In this document: positions 11,501 through 25,610 of the stretch, one piece after another
How positions within the stretch are numbered: the stretch's first letter is position 1
Layout of the letters: each line of letters opens with the position of its first letter
Assembly: GCA_008360955.1 (NCBI GenBank)
Contig: LUCM01006041.1
Coordinates: 124,001 to 188,000, forward strand
From: Fasciolopsis buskii
Lineage: Eukaryota > Platyhelminthes > Trematoda > Plagiorchiida > Fasciolidae
Reading direction: 5' to 3'
Length of the DNA: 64,000 bases
The notes under the pieces: model-generated
Databases searched by the model: none
Told to the model about the DNA's origin: nothing
What the model saw: the letters and a program-made list of their open reading frames with translations, nothing else
Program-made: the position numbers and the translations under genes

Positions 11501-14261
11501 TGACCGGAATATCTATATTCCAAAGCGATTTCCTATGCATATTTCCACAGGATGAATAAAAATCGAATAGCAAGTTAAACTGCATAAACATCAACGAGGT
11601 AGAGAAAGGTAATGTGTTCAGCTAAACAACCTTGCTAGTTGGCAGTGGATAGAATGGCACACCCGTGAGATGCGTAAATCAAGTGGGATTAGTAAAACAG
11701 TCACCAGTTAATCTGTTCGTAGTTCGACCAGTTTTCGGTTTGGTTCCCTGCTTCCGATCAATCAAGACAAGCAAAGAGCTTATCTTCTACCAAAGCAACA
11801 TTCTAGTCATTTTTAATTTCCCTTCTTCGATTGACAAAATGGAAGTGACTGAATAGTTTGTAGTATCAAGCATGAACCATAGCCAGCGACAATCGAAGCA
11901 ATGAGTGGAATCCGCGGAGCAAGAAATGGTAACGAAATTTTTCCGTAATTTATTTGGGATCAAAAACGTGCAATCAGCAGGGTGGCATTAATGAAATCCG
12001 TCGCCTAGACAGGGGTTATCTTTGCCCGTGTCCATTGATCACGAGTCATTCTAAATATTTTAGAATAAACGAAATTTCCTTCCAAGTACAAAGTGGGGCA
12101 TCGGCTCACATCTTCAAGACATCAGAGGACAATTCACGATTACTTGTGATTTTGCACGTCCTCAATGAGTGCAGCTGATTGTGAACTAGCGTGATTTCTG
12201 CAAGGACGACTAAACGCAGGAAGCGAAATAGCTCGACCTAATAAATCAAAATTAATGCTGCAATTTCCCACGTCATTCGGACTGTTAACGACCCTAGATA
12301 TTAAGTTGCGTCACAAAAAAGCAATTCCTCAAGATGGATTTTATCACCAACCTGTTCATACGTAGCACTTCTAAGTTTGTAATTTGGGTTAAAAGCTATA
12401 GTACTAAATTCCACATGCTTCTATCAATCTGTAATATGAAGTAGTTTCAGAAAACCACAGATCAGTCGGAAATAATTTTACAAACTTGTTAGACTGGCAA
12501 TTTGAATGGAACTTCTCTTTGGTTTGGAAACTACAAAGGTGCAAAAAATTGTATCTACCTGTGCGTTTCTTTCCCGAGCAGATGCGAACTAGCTACAGCC
12601 ACCTGTGCACAAATCTCTTAATCACGGAATAAAGTGTCAACATAAATGTGATTTGAAATTGGTTGCATGGGTGAAAAATAATGAGAAAGTTGGCGTAATT
12701 CACACAAATTATCCAAAATTGGTCTTTGGAGAAAACCAAATTTCGTTGAGCTCATTGCAACTTCCAAAAGAACATGCCCTTATCCGAACACGGAATCCCC
12801 TGCCTGTGTGAACGCTGTCCAGAAATTGTGAACGGAATTTCGCTGTTTCAGCTTTTCAAGAAATTCTCCAAATGGAGATTAGTAGAACTTCTCAGAGATG
12901 TGTGGTTTTGAACTGTAGATAACTGCATCTGTTTATGAAGACAAAGTTCATACAGCTGCATTTTTCGGTAAGAACGTGCAATTAATTTATCTGTCCGACC
13001 GAGGCAATAAAGGCTCAGTTGTGTACATTGAAATTAGCATCGAATATGCATATATAGAAAAGTTGACAGAAGAAAAGAAAAATAATGCAAGATTGCGCAA
13101 CGTCGTACCTGAATTCGGGTAGATCTGTTGGAAATTATTTGTCTCTAAATGCTTCATCAGGTTCTGAGGTGACATTTTCAGTCTCCGAGTTTGCTACTAG
13201 CCCTGAGCGCCTCAGAGAATGCACCAAACTGACCAGCATACGGTTGTATGCTCACGAGAATTTGTGAAAGAGGGGTGTACTGGGCACACAGGATGTGTAG
13301 CTCCATACAACGGACGTACGAATTGAACAGTCAGTCGCCGGTCTCTCGTGATTTACGGGACCTTCACATTGCTCTGCTGCCTTGCAAGTTAGACATTTCG
13401 GTCAAACGCTTGGGGTGGTACACCCAAAGTCAACTCTGCTGCAGTTTGGGCAACCGGAAAACACCTAACTCACAGACAAATTACAGATCTCAATGAACAG
13501 CCGATAATGTGAAGAGGATAAGGGAAGAACCAGCAAATGTAATGAACTCCGCACATAGTCTCTTTCTATTTTCTCGCTCATTATTTTCGTTATTTGTCAT
13601 AATTCCGGTGGCACATGATCTGTTTGTGAAAAATATAGGGATTTATATTCGAAGGATATTGTAGTGTATGTAAACTGTCCGTCACAAAATAGCCCCTTCC
13701 TCGAATAGTCCAAAACTCTCCTCATCAAGTCAAACCGCCCCATAATCCAGCTGTCCTCTTGGGAATAGATCAATTTGGTAATTCTTAGGTCTTCACTAAC
13801 TAGTATGTTTTAGTCATTTTTGCCTAAATTCATAACATTCTCTTTGATAGTCACAGGGTATGTGATCTCATTCTCCTTTCCAAGAACCATTTTATTCTTC
13901 TGAATAATAGCAGATACTTCGGATTCAGTTATGTGCGTGAGTAGCAAATTTAAGGATAAATCGGTTCAAGGGGTCAACTTTTAGTCCCTTTAAATGTGCT
14001 GTATCTGAGCTCACATTAAAAGCTATTTTCGTTGAGCACCGGTCTATAGAGGATCAGGAACCTACTGTCTGGATAGTAGTCTACGTACTGTGGTTTAGTA
14101 AACGCTTATATCGGGGAGTTTGATAGGTTTCAGACCGCATCCGCAATCACCGTTGAGGTTCCTTGATATCTCCAAGGTAATGCCTGAAAGTTTTATCATA
14201 AATGCTATACAATTTCTACCTTCTTTGGAATCATTGGTGATCCCCTGTGCATCTGGACAAG
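5516..14261. other. 3' flank of nAChR and gene-poor intergenic DNA
   Basis: This holds the nAChR 3' UTR and then about 8.5 kb with only short ORFs (maximum about 106 codons, at 10,230-10,550 on the minus strand), none recognised. An isolated B-box-like motif sits at 9326-9337. No microsatellite or long inverted repeat was noticed. Confidence 0.5.
9326..9337 (+). repeat. B-box-like motif (possible SINE remnant)
   Basis: GGTTCAAGTCCC matches the polymerase III B-box consensus. A convincing A box at the right distance is not visible, so this is only a hint of a tRNA-derived repeat. Confidence 0.2.
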
Positions 14262-14797
14262 TTGATTCGGCTCCTCATCGTAAACCGTGAGAAACTAAAA
14301 CACTTGGTTCCTAAACATTTCAAAGCTTCAATTTCCTCCCCGCCAAAATTCACTTGCACGCTTGACGAACGTCAACTTCTTTTGCGCTACGTGATTTCGA
14401 ATCCTCAAGAAGACAACGGACACATAGACTGTGCACTGTTAGCAGAGCATCTGACCTTGGTAATTTTTGCTAGTGTACGAGATGTATCAAGTTGAAGTAT
14501 AATTGGAAATGTGCAGATAGAACAATGACGAACTGGCGTTGCAGAATCCTTAGGCCCCAGGTTATTCGAAAGGGCACTTTTAGCGAACAGCCAAAACTTC
14601 AGCTTCCCAATGCACTCAAATCTGTCGAACAGCGCCTTTGGAAGGTGGCAGTGTGCGGAGAATTCACAAGAAATTCTATACCAAGCAACGAAAGCGAATT
14701 TCCCTTTTTATGTCTTGAACACTGGTTTCCACAAAAGCTCGACCTCTGGAAAATGTTCTCTTTCGCTCGGATCAATTTAATTAGCGACAGATTCTGA
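14262..14797 (+). CDS. Unrecognised protein, two-exon fragment (candidate)
   Basis: I do not recognise this protein. The first exon is open from 14,241 and probably starts near 14,262 after gacaag. It encodes LIRLLIVNREKLKHLVPKHF and runs to 14,459, ending AEHLTL before GTAATT. Joining it to the acceptor taggccccag (ends 14,560) continues in the same phase with VIRKGTFSEQPKLQLPNALK, open to TGA at 14,795-14,797. The intron is 101 bp. Composition is protein-like, with charged and hydrophobic residues in helix-like spacing. A stretch reading PQEDNGHIDCALL faintly recalls an EF-hand loop but lacks the position-1 Asp and position-12 Glu. The weak first acceptor and the missing upstream exons make this tentative. 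Confidence 0.38.
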
Positions 14798-17700
14798 GTC
14801 AGTACCTGAGTGGCTGCGGGTTACCACGCCTAATTTGCCAGACCGATTCCCTCAGCGGTGACTTCCTTTGAAAGTTGTTTAAGACAGCAGAAGAGCCAGC
14901 ATGTTCGTACTGAAACGTCAGTGTATATTTCGAGCTCTGGACCATGAAAAGCAAACGGCTAGTGAGTGCGAAAGCAAAGCTTCTGCAAACGCGTTCAGAC
15001 CCAAAACATCGCTTGCGTCTAACAAGAAGCCTTTTTCAATTCGTTTAAAACCGTATAAATGTGCCTGAGTACAGCTGTCTTTCGCAGGGTATTATCTTGT
15101 AGCAGCATTTGTATTTTGAAGGTTAAAAGTTCATGATAACTGAAACTACAGTCCTGCACGTCGTACATGTTCCTAACACATGAACAGGCACACAACGGCG
15201 CCGGCGTAATCTAGATAGGTTCTTCCACTTGACATTTCGAGGCCTACATCCTGAAGACTTCCTAAAACATCCTTCGTTACCCTGACGACGACGAAGTGAA
15301 ACAAGAGTGAAGATAGCGGCTATACTAATTGCTTCAAACGAACACGATTGTTCATCATATACCCTCACGAGACCATAAGTTTGTGAGTGTAATGCTAGAA
15401 GAAGATTCACATACCGTTCGGGTATACCATTCCATTACAGAGCTAAATTCGAGCCTGGAGCTTCCCGAGAGTAGGATTAACCGGACGACCATTGATTTGA
15501 TTTTCCATTTTGCATGATAAGCTGATAGGATCAGTTCTCACTGGAAGACATGATTAGATGTCACTTAGACAGTTTATAATTTGGAAGAATTGGGTGAAAC
15601 GTAAAACGAACTTACGGTGTTATGTATTCACGTTATTTCGGTTTGATGGTGGTAAAAAGGCCAACCCAAATGGTCGCTTATAGTGAGATACCGGCAATAA
15701 AAATATTCAAAGAAATAAACTCAGTCTTCTTGGAAAAAGTACAAACTTGAAGGATTTACAAGGACACATGAGTCATGCGACTGTTAAACCTTGGGCACTG
15801 TCGATAATTGGTAAACGAACAAAAAATGTGAGTCCTAGGGATACGATGGCGTCAGCAGGGAACCGAGGGATTGGACGTCAGACTGCACACGTGCACCCCA
15901 CATTCCAATGGATGTGGAGAGTGTGTCTGACACGGACATGCTATCAGTTATCTTAGCAACAGATGCTGTAAATCGACCATCCTGATCTATGAGTACTTGA
16001 CAGAGAAGATCGAATTCGAAGAGAAGGTTTGGAAACTTATTTTTATTTAACATCTATCAAAAACGACCACTCAGTACATCAGGCATCAAACAAAAGTCAC
16101 TTTTGTTTCCTTGACACTATAATAGTTTATAATCACTAAGTTGTATTTATTGTCTTCAGACAACATTTGCTCGTACATCATGCAAGCACAAGCAACATGC
16201 AGATACTTTGAAAGATCGCATTTAGTACATTTTTTTCCAGAAGTGTCACTATGGCAACAACCTTCTCCTGAAAAGCCTTTCGTCCAAGAGGTTTTGCATC
16301 CTAGACTCGAAATATTTCCACCTCGACGTAACCAAATACACTTTCATATAATGCAGTCTACCGCTGCATGAGCACTCTAGGTGCGCATCTTGTGTACCAC
16401 CACACTGGTTACTTGTGCAATTGTTCATGCTAGCTAATACGCTTTCTGAGCTGGTTTTTCTTGGGTATGCTAGGGTACAACTCAAGAATATCAAACTGAA
16501 GCTTGAATTTGTATAAACTAGTTCAGCAAACCGCTGGTTTTTCCTTTAAGTTGAGCTCACTTCCTGCACGCACTAGTTAAGCTCGTCTGACCTTCTGCTT
16601 GGGTACCGCGAACTTAGTCAAGGAATTACAAAATACAAGCAATCTTGATCCTTCAAGGTTCATAATCAACAGTTGGATTAATTGGTTTGAAAATACATGT
16701 GATTACTCATGACAATCATGGAGCGACGTACTACGCAGTTGTGGTGCTAGGAAGATCAGATACCGGCTTAGGGCTTTTAGGTAGGAACTACCCTGTTCAG
16801 CAGTGATCGTTTGTAGCCTTCTACACTGGCCACCTATTAGCACAATAAGGATTATAATCAGCCACTATAGTTTGAAATCAAGGTGGTACATTCGTGACCT
16901 TTTGGTTATATTTTTTCACCGTGAAAGGGGCCTGCTGTAAAGGCACTAGAGCCCAGTAAATACGGTGAATCGAAAATCATGACCCTAATATTTGAAGTGA
17001 CCCATTACCATGGGAGATCCAAATATATCTGATTGGGTAACTGGTTACGGAACAATGAATTGCCAGCTACAATCCACGTGATCTGTGGATCTGGGATTCG
17101 GTTGCGAAATGTTTAATGAACTTAAGAAAAACCGATCAATGCACCTCTTTTAGTCTTAATAAATGTGACATTCCGCGATGAATACTGTGAGATTGGTACA
17201 AACAGTCTGTTTTTTCTCCTCTCCGACACATATCGCAGAAGTTTTCGACTTGCATTTCGAAAACTTACAGTTAACTCATATCGTTATTGCTTGCGCTTTT
17301 TTCGACTCCAAAACGACAGCCATAAAGGCAAATCTAAAGTTGGACATTCATCGATAGCCAAAAAGCTGATGTTCTAGTGTCAAGGTAGACATCCCGAGAG
17401 CATCGTAATGAATAAAAGGTATTAAAACTGGTCAAATACCGTGTGGCAAGTCATATTTCTTTTATTTCCACACGTGCACGATTGTCTGTGCTTATCACAT
17501 CATGCACAATTTTATTTGCCAATCTTAGCAGAAATGAGTAAACCTCCTTGGGCTTATCAACTTCTCCTGAAGCCGCTTTGGTGTGACTTGATCTTTTCAT
17601 AAGTCTTCATTTTAGCATGGGATTTATGCCTCATCCACCCCTCTCTGTTCTCACCCGGAATGGTGTCACATGTTCCACTTATTTTCCACAAACCGAAAGA

Positions 17701-20700
17701 GAACGAAATGGTGACGATGACATACACTTATCTTCCCGGTAGTTTCATGTCCAACAACGAATGCTGTGTGCTTCAGCTCGAACTATATTTGACCATGACT
17801 GCCACTTTTGTATGCTTTTCCTTGGAACAACTGTTGGGGCGGCCATGATCGGAAAAAGGTTCCTCATTTGTTATATTTTCCGAAAAGTGAAAAAAGGATA
17901 TAATTATCGGCAATCAAATTCAAGTTTATCCAACTTTTCGTTAGCAAACAATTGGAAAATGTCAGAAGAAATACTTGTGATTATTAGTGCTTCTAAGTAG
18001 ATAGTACGGCCCTAGCTCTCCCCTTTCAACGTTCACCAATTCGGCCTATTAGAAATCAAGCCACGCTGAAATGTCCTACTTACACGGTGGTCAGCCACTA
18101 GTTGAGTGGTATTAACGAAGAGGGCAGTAAAACACATTAACAGCAGATGTTTGCCTTTTAAACACGTGAAACTATTGCCTATCTAGTGGATTGCCTAGTA
18201 TAACTTCAGATCCGACCTGAAAAGCGATTGTTCGCAGACCCATTCAGAACATCCATCGAAGTGATAAACGATCAGCAAATACAGATATGCATCTTTATGG
18301 AGGAACGTGTTGTATGGGGCCTTAGTAAGGACGAAATGCCTGCGTCTAACCTGTGGCGGCTAGAAACAAACGGCAACAGATCGGATGGATTCAACGCCTG
18401 ACCATCATACCCTTTGATCTTTCGGCACGTGCTAAGTCCTGTTCTTGAACCAAAAGATGCTGCGACGAGACGAAGGCGCAAACTAAATAAAACATTCTTG
18501 ATGTGAACCACTGATCGCAGTTTTACCCCGTATGTTTTGGACTTGTTCAAACAAGAGCATCTTATAGATAAAATTGCAACATGCACCGATTTCCTCTTTA
18601 ACCTGAGTGTACCAAATTTTGTCTATGGAGCAAAACCGATTAGCAGAGCGTGGTATGATGTTGAACCGAGTGCAACTGACCTGCTGGTCTACGCTGGCTG
18701 GTTGATTGAACTAAATCCGTTTCAAGCTAGAGTGGTTTGTTGAATCATTAGCACTCAGTTGCTCAGTTCGCTCAAGAAAAACGTTGGATAATCTTTCAAT
18801 TAACAAGTAAGATACTTTAAGCACAAACATTTAACTTACCCGTTCCGTTCAAATCAACTGGCCCTCGAAGTCACCACGGCTAGGTGCCATCCTCGGAGCC
18901 TCCAAGGGTGACGACCACGAGTTCGGTTGGTGCCTCGGAAGAGTACCGCTTTAAAGACTAGAGTTTTGCAAATTGCAGAGCCCCTTCGAAAATTATCTTA
19001 CATTCGTCCGGTGTTGTGCACCAGAAGCAGTTGTTTTTACTGTCTTCATCTGACTAAAATGATAACAGCACTTCTCTCGACCAACTTATTTTGCATAGTA
19101 GCAGGAACAGTTAGACTTCAAACGGTTTCAATTTATTGGTGAAAACAGGCGTTTATGTAATGTTCCATTTGACCGTGAACATCCGCTACTGCAAACCTGT
19201 TGATCTAGCTCGGCTCGGATTTTCGTTTCTCTGCAAACTGGCATCTAAATAAATTTGTTGATCTTCTCATCGTACAGTAATAATTGTCCGGTGCTTGATA
19301 ACAAATGTTCCTGTTCGTGTTCACATATGATCCACGTTTCAAACACTGCAGTCTCAGAGCATTCCCTCAGATAAGTGATTTTCAACAGAACTCTGCGCAT
19401 CATTCAATCTAAAACAAAGTAAAAATATAATAAAGCGTAGTGAATCGAAGGTGAGCAGGTGAATCAAATGAATGCAACAATTACTAAGCGCAAACAAATA
19501 TGATGAATTACGCTTTAATTGACAAAACGGGAACAATGACAAATACTAGTCGGTTCACTACAGAAAGACAACTAAAGTTAAATTAAATCAGTTAAATCAG
19601 TCGTAGAGATTTTTTTTGGTTCCAATGTCCTACACAATCTTGCGTCTCCTTTCGACCGTTTGAAATTTGCCTGCAAATGTGAAAAGTGTTGGGGTTGAAG
19701 CTGTGTAACAAGGAGCTACCGCATTCCGTGAGTCTAATGGTGAAAAATGACGTTTTAGGACAAGAATGATTGTTTACCAGATCAAGACAGAAACAGATGG
19801 TTACGAAAAAAGCCAACCAGTGAGACTGAAATTCTTACGATCACCGCAAGCCCTGTGGTCATTCCAGTCGGTCGGTGCTCACCTTTAAAATGTAGCTCTT
19901 CTAAGCTGCTCACTTTTTGCGTCGAGGTCGCTGATATCTTATTCCCCAACGTTCATATGGTTAGTTAGGTATTTTAAAAATGCAGAAAAATATGAGAAAA
20001 TTGAGAAAATCAAATCAAATTAAATTGGAGAGCGGCATGCACCCTGTTCAGTGGCATAGGGTTAGCATTTTGGAAATGTAGAAATATACGACAAGGTTGA
20101 ACACGGTTCTTTATGTTCCGTTAACAGCAATTGTAGCTGTCACTCTGAGCTCACCGAGGGCTAAGCGTAATACAGTCCGAGGAGAAATTCGTGACAAAAT
20201 GCTGCAGTAATTTTGTGAGCATCTGCCGTGTCAGGTAAGAGCGCTAAAACCTATTGAACATAAAGCAAAACGGTCAAATAACTGCTCAATTTTGAAGTAA
20301 GGGATATGAGACACGAAAATCAAGATGTGAAACCCATTTGATGGTGAATTTAACGTGATATAAAAAGCCTTGTACTACAAAAACACCAGCAAAAGCACAG
20401 AAATGCAAAACTTAAAGCAATACCGGGCAAGTGCTTATGCACGAGGCACCAAGCAGATCACACATGCCGTTTACTGCCCTTCATGATAGTAGTTGAACAA
20501 CACGAATCATGTTAGCGGACACACGAGAAAGAAGAAAAACCAGACGGGAAACTTGTAGATAAATGCCAGAAAAGGATACTGGACATGCATCTGCCAGAAA
20601 ATATGTCGTACACTCAAATATATGTTCGGAATGTATGATTTTATTAATTTTGCTACAACTCAAAGCACGAGAAATTTTCGTCAACTTTTCGAAGGAAATA

Positions 20701-23700
20701 TAAAAAGCCTTGAAGAAGACTCATTCTCGTCCCTAGGGCACAAATTAATTAGCCTCTGAGATATCTGCTTTTCAGTAGTCCAGCTGAATGGACAGTCTGA
20801 TTCATATCGAAATTCTCCGCTTCAAATTTGCTTTTTTCTTTACTGTGTCCAAGTTTCAAGTCAGCTGGTTCTACTGATTCATAAGATACGTGGAAAAAAG
20901 AAGGTTGCGTTGATTCAATTCCATAGATAGGCAAGCATACGCGTATTTATTTAAAAGAAGAGTTTGAACAAAAGACCAACTCTTCTTCAGTAGCGACAAT
21001 TTTGGACAATAGAAAAATCGCGTTTTACCGATAGCTCATAAGGGGAAATGATAAATCCGAATTTTATGGATTCGCTCGACGTGTGCTCATTGGTATATTG
21101 ATAGACACAGGATATCTTCTGTCTGCATTCGACTTTTAAATCGCTTACACGTGAGATTTGCACCAAAATACCCGCTAGAAACGTAATTCATATTTATGGA
21201 CGTTAGGCCTAGCCTACAAGTTTGTGCTTGCACGACAAAGCATTGCATGAATAACGCCAGTCTTGAAATGAAGTCTAAAGTCCGTGTTTCATTGTAACAG
21301 TTCTGTAGACAATGCTGCTTTTTATTTCATCTAGTAATGAACATTTGAATGCCAAACAAAAAGTGACCGTGCATGATCTTTTCCGTTCATCTGGAAACTA
21401 GATACTTTTAAAGAACACCAAATGCTGTCAGTTTTCTGTATAAATTGCAACCGATGCAGGTGTTTGCAAATGTTCTGCTAAAGAAAATGAACTAAGCCTT
21501 TGTAAACTTAAAACGCCAACAAATATCATTAGAGATGTCATTTTCACTGTGTACTGGAATGGTAAGAGCTCCACTCAGGCGAAAAGGCTCATTCAAAGAG
21601 AATTCCGTGGAGCATCTTGTACGATTTCCTTCACGTGGCCTTTAACAACATCAATATTAGGCACCCTTATCATATTACACATAAGTTTAGCTGCTTCCCC
21701 ATTACTTTACGACTGTCCTCTTGCAAGTCACTTCTGATTATTTTGGCTTGGAGAAACGTTTCTGGACCGCGGCAAACAGAATCGCAGCAAATCTGTGCAA
21801 GGCTAATGCCAGTAGATATGAAATTTAGTCAGATGTATGCAATAAATCGTCTTTCGTTTATGGTCGACAAAAAGGTATCCACCGAGAGAAGCTATTTCAT
21901 CCTAATTCGAACAGATTGCATTCAGACCGAGGTGATTTTATCATCTCCAATGTTACAATGAAAATGGAAAATTTTATTACCGTCAGTAAGGAGTTTTCGA
22001 ATAGAATAGTAAAAACTTCGGGGAAAGAATCAATGGATTTCAGCATATAATCCTAGCGAGAACAAAAAAATTGTAAGATCACCAGATGGTGAGAATTCAA
22101 TCGTTTTGTCCAGGAACTTGGTTAAGGATCATGGTAACCTGCGCTGAGTGCGTCAATCGAAATTCAAAGTGAGAAAGCGGCTCAAGGAAATCCATCAGCA
22201 GTGAGTTCCCAAATTAATCCATGGACTGTTTAGTCAATGAGCAGTGACTATATTAGTTACTGGATTTTGATTGACGAGCGGGAATTTTGTTTTCAGTGAT
22301 GGTGGAAACAGTCGATTTTCGATAGACCAAAAACAGTTGATGATACTGACTTGGACAAAGAAACAAACTGTGATTTACAGTCTGTCATCAGCACACATAC
22401 ACACACAAGTCTGGGTCTCGCAACCGATCCTCCATTCTCAACCGACGTATATGCTGCTACAAGTTCTCGCATGATTTTTCTCATCCGGACAATCATGTTA
22501 AGCTCTCAGTTTTTATGTCATTGGGTTCTGAATCAGCCACGTATAGAATGCACAATGTTATGTATTCGTTGATTCATCATAATGGAATTGCAAGTACCCA
22601 CCCAAATGATACTTTTTCATTGAAAAATTGAAGTTGAAGGCTTCGTGATAAGATTGAAGACAGTACTTATTCCGCTTCATTTAGTGGAACATTTCATATC
22701 CACGCATTTTACAGCAACAACTGTGTTGTACCATCAGTGCTTTGCTCGTGGAAAAATTTGAGCATTTGCCAACTCCATGAGACATCTACTCTGATAGAAT
22801 GGCATTATCAAGGCAAACCTCTTGGCAGTCGCATGTGCCTGCAAAGATGGTGAATCGCAAATACCTACTGTGTTTCCCTGTTCATAGTAAAATGTACTAG
22901 CGTATCCTCTATTGTGAGTTTCGTTAAAATCGTCTGTTTGCTTTGACCCATAGTCACCCCTGATCTATTGTCCCCATCTCCCCGCATGTTTCACGAATTC
23001 TTAACAAGCTGTTAGATTCCTATTCGTATCCGCAACGTAAGAGTCTTGAGTACATTGGAGAATCACTTGAAAAGACATCATAGTATATTACCGAGGTCGG
23101 TTCGGTGGTAAAACATATCTGCCTTTCCCGTCAAAATGGGACTAGACTTTCATGTGGCATAACGGCTTGCACGACTGCAGGACCAAGAGATCTAATTGGG
23201 TTTCCTTATTATACTGGATAGCAACCCAACAAAGTAGGCTGCTGGTCCTCTAGGCTGGGGTTTATTTGAGCGGACAATTCAGTCAGAAAATCGAGTGGGA
23301 GAATAGTCGATTCAGCCACTGCTCGCTGCATTTTAGACAACTTTCTGTTAGGACCAGAGGCTTCGGTTGAGAATCCTAATCGTTCTAGTGCGTAGTGTTT
23401 GAAATTTCTAGCAATAAACGTTCACCATTTCCAATGAGTTACACCCTCCTGATAATTCCATATTGCATTATTCGTCGAGCAAGATAGTTGGGACTGCTGT
23501 GTTTATTAAATCGCGCAGAGCATGTACTGATAATCAAGCTGCTGCTCAGAGTTCCGTCTGTTTATTCAATTTTTTGTCTCAACTCTTCTCTGTTCTCCGA
23601 CCTGCATACCCATAATGCCCCCACTGATTATATGCCGATATCTTCAGTAGTTTATTGTCAAGCCGTATCGATAAACAGAGATGTCGATTGTTGAGAGTAA

Positions 23701-23814
23701 ACTCACGATTGATGTCTGCTGTAGCAGCGGAAAATGAACTCAGAATTAAGATATCATAATCCCACCAACTCCGCGTAATTTTTTCACCGACATATTCCAT
23801 GCTCACCTCATTAG
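14798..23814. other. Gene-poor intergenic DNA with one tRNA-like remnant
   Basis: About 9 kb with ORFs under about 115 codons and no recognised product. Open stretches at 15,329-15,517 (+), 18,537-18,743 (+) and 18,272-18,586 (-) look somewhat protein-like but have no supporting splice pattern. A tRNA-Gly-like remnant lies at 23,091-23,155. Confidence 0.45.
23091..23155 (+). repeat. tRNA-Gly-like remnant (pseudo-tRNA or SINE head)
   Basis: The A-box region CGGTTCGGTGGTAAAA closely resembles the start of eukaryotic tRNA-Gly (GGTTCAGTGGTAGAA). The anticodon and B-box parts are eroded. No intact cloverleaf forms, so it is not a working tRNA gene. Confidence 0.35.
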
Positions 23815-23840
23815 ACGAAGCAGCTCGAGCTGTGGATCAG

Positions 23841-24370
23841 CTTGGTGTAGGTGTAGTCCTGGTCGACACCGCTGAATCGGGTCTTTCAGGCTGGGTCCCG
23901 GTTAACACTTGTTTCTAAGCCGTAAGACCCCCCAGAGTCAGTTTGTTTTCGAAGTGATAACCAAGTTAATCTCAGCTTATTTTTCACCGCATTGGAGCTC
24001 TGAGGTGCAAAGCGACAAGTTTTATAATCTACTCGCCACCCTCGTTGTCCGGAATAAAGGTTCCGACATCGTAATAGTAAAGCGTGATTTTAGTGATCAG
24101 TTTAGGAAACTTAGTGCATTAGACGTTCGTTTAGATGGATGTTATGCCTTGCTTGCTCAGCGAGCAGCTAACAAGACATAATTCTCGAGTTTTCAGAAGA
24201 TATTTGGCTATTCATGTCCATCACGAATTTTCGGCACAGTTTGCGGAGCACAACGATATAGAATTGTGAATCAGCTGGTATTGAAATAAACCATCGCCGG
24301 CTCGGTTCTCTTCATAGCTGTATGTCTTACTGGACTGCCTAGGTAGAATCAGACCATGGGCTAATTTTAA
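23841..24370 (+). pseudogene. LINE endonuclease domain, frameshifted
   Basis: This is an exonuclease-endonuclease-phosphatase fold domain that in intact elements nicks the target DNA. The visible order is GVGVVL, WVPVN, a stop at 23,916-23,918, then after a frame change SDIVIV and the Leu/Gly-rich LSALDVRLDGCYALLAQRA. After several more breaks come GSLHSCMSYWTA and SDHGL. The Asp of the usual 'GD.N' motif is replaced (KRDFSDQ), which would already impair catalysis. Confidence 0.8.
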
Positions 24371-24799
24371 TGAGGTTTTCGCAGCACCTCGGTGGTCATG
24401 GAAGTAAATCGTAAGCTAAATAAACCTTATAACATCAGTTTGATCTGATTGTTCTTATCAGTTAAGAGCAGAAATTATCAGGCCAGATAAGAATTCCGAC
24501 CAAGAACAATGATGTTCTGCACTGAGATAGAGTAAGGGAGGCGATGCACTTGGGAGCAAATTTTGCCTTTGGATGAGTCACTGTCTGGACTCATTTTCAC
24601 GAAAGCATCATGCAGTGACTAGTAATTATTGTAAAATCAGTCAAATTTCGACACCGACCAGGGTTTTAGGCTCAAGGATGCAGCGTCGTCTGGCACCGAT
24701 TCATGAAAATGGCGTCCACGAACAACAAGCCAGCATTTTGTCCTGGGTGAGGCTGCTTCCATCAGATTTTCACACATCACCAGGCGCTTGAAAAGAGCC

Positions 24800-25610
24800 A
24801 GACACATCGTGACTGGACAACCGCAGTTATTCTCTAATTAACAGAAGTCTTCAATTCAGTTGATTGAAAATAGCGCTCGCTGTTCAGTGTTCATCATCTG
24901 AAGGGTGTGCCAGAGAATTTTGTTGACCCCATGTGAGCATCTTCTCGCACACCCACGCTCTCGTGAACGTATGCAATGAACTGTCAAATTCATCTGAAAT
25001 GGCAGGCGGTGTGCGAAAAGAGTATTCCCTCTCTGTATTCATATTTAACCTCGTTATTGCTGGGATAATGGAGGATATTTTAGGCTGTCCTTTGAATATA
25101 GGCATCAAATTGGCAAGCGGGTTGTTTGATCTGAATAATGCAGTCGACATTTTGTGCCTGTTCGAATGCGAGGAATATGTGCAACGTGCACCAGGCGGAC
25201 TCTCGAGGGCTGTAGCTCGACTCGGCACATGCTTTGCATCTTCGAAGTGTAGTATTGTTACAAGACTGGAAAACAGTAGCCTCGACCTTCATACGAGACG
25301 GACAGGAACTAACCACTGCTGGCCGCTTCAATTACTTCGGCAGCTGCTTGATAAAGGGTGGTATCACGGCGATAGAATTGAATGCTCGTATATCCAAAGA
25401 TTGAGCGGTGTACGCCTAGTTGGTGTACTTGTGGCGCCAACCTGATATCAAACTGATGTTCAAAAATCATGCCGCTGTACTGCGGTGTTTGGTCGTAAGA
25501 TATGAACTTCAGGCACCGAAGGTGTTCGTCAGTAGCAGGTTTTTGATCAGTGATATTCTCGTAGTGCCTCTAAGGTTGGATTTATTGGCCACGTAAGCAA
25601 TGTGTAAACT
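24800..25610 (+). pseudogene. LINE reverse transcriptase domain, degraded
   Basis: In intact elements this domain copies the RNA at the nicked target. The longest open part, 24,933-25,445, has GGVRKEYSLSVFIFNLVI in the place of 'SGVRQGCPLSPFLFN'. About 45 codons later comes NNAVDILCLF in the place of 'YADDIVLLF', so the catalytic Asp pair is broken. Relics before 24,933 and after 25,445 continue in other frames with stops. Confidence 0.82.

Noticed and set aside
18272..18743. Open stretches on both strands, the plus one ending in a protein-like run (YDVEPSATDLLVYAGWLIEL)
   Set aside because: No acceptor or donor in matching phase and no known family; chance opening is as likely.
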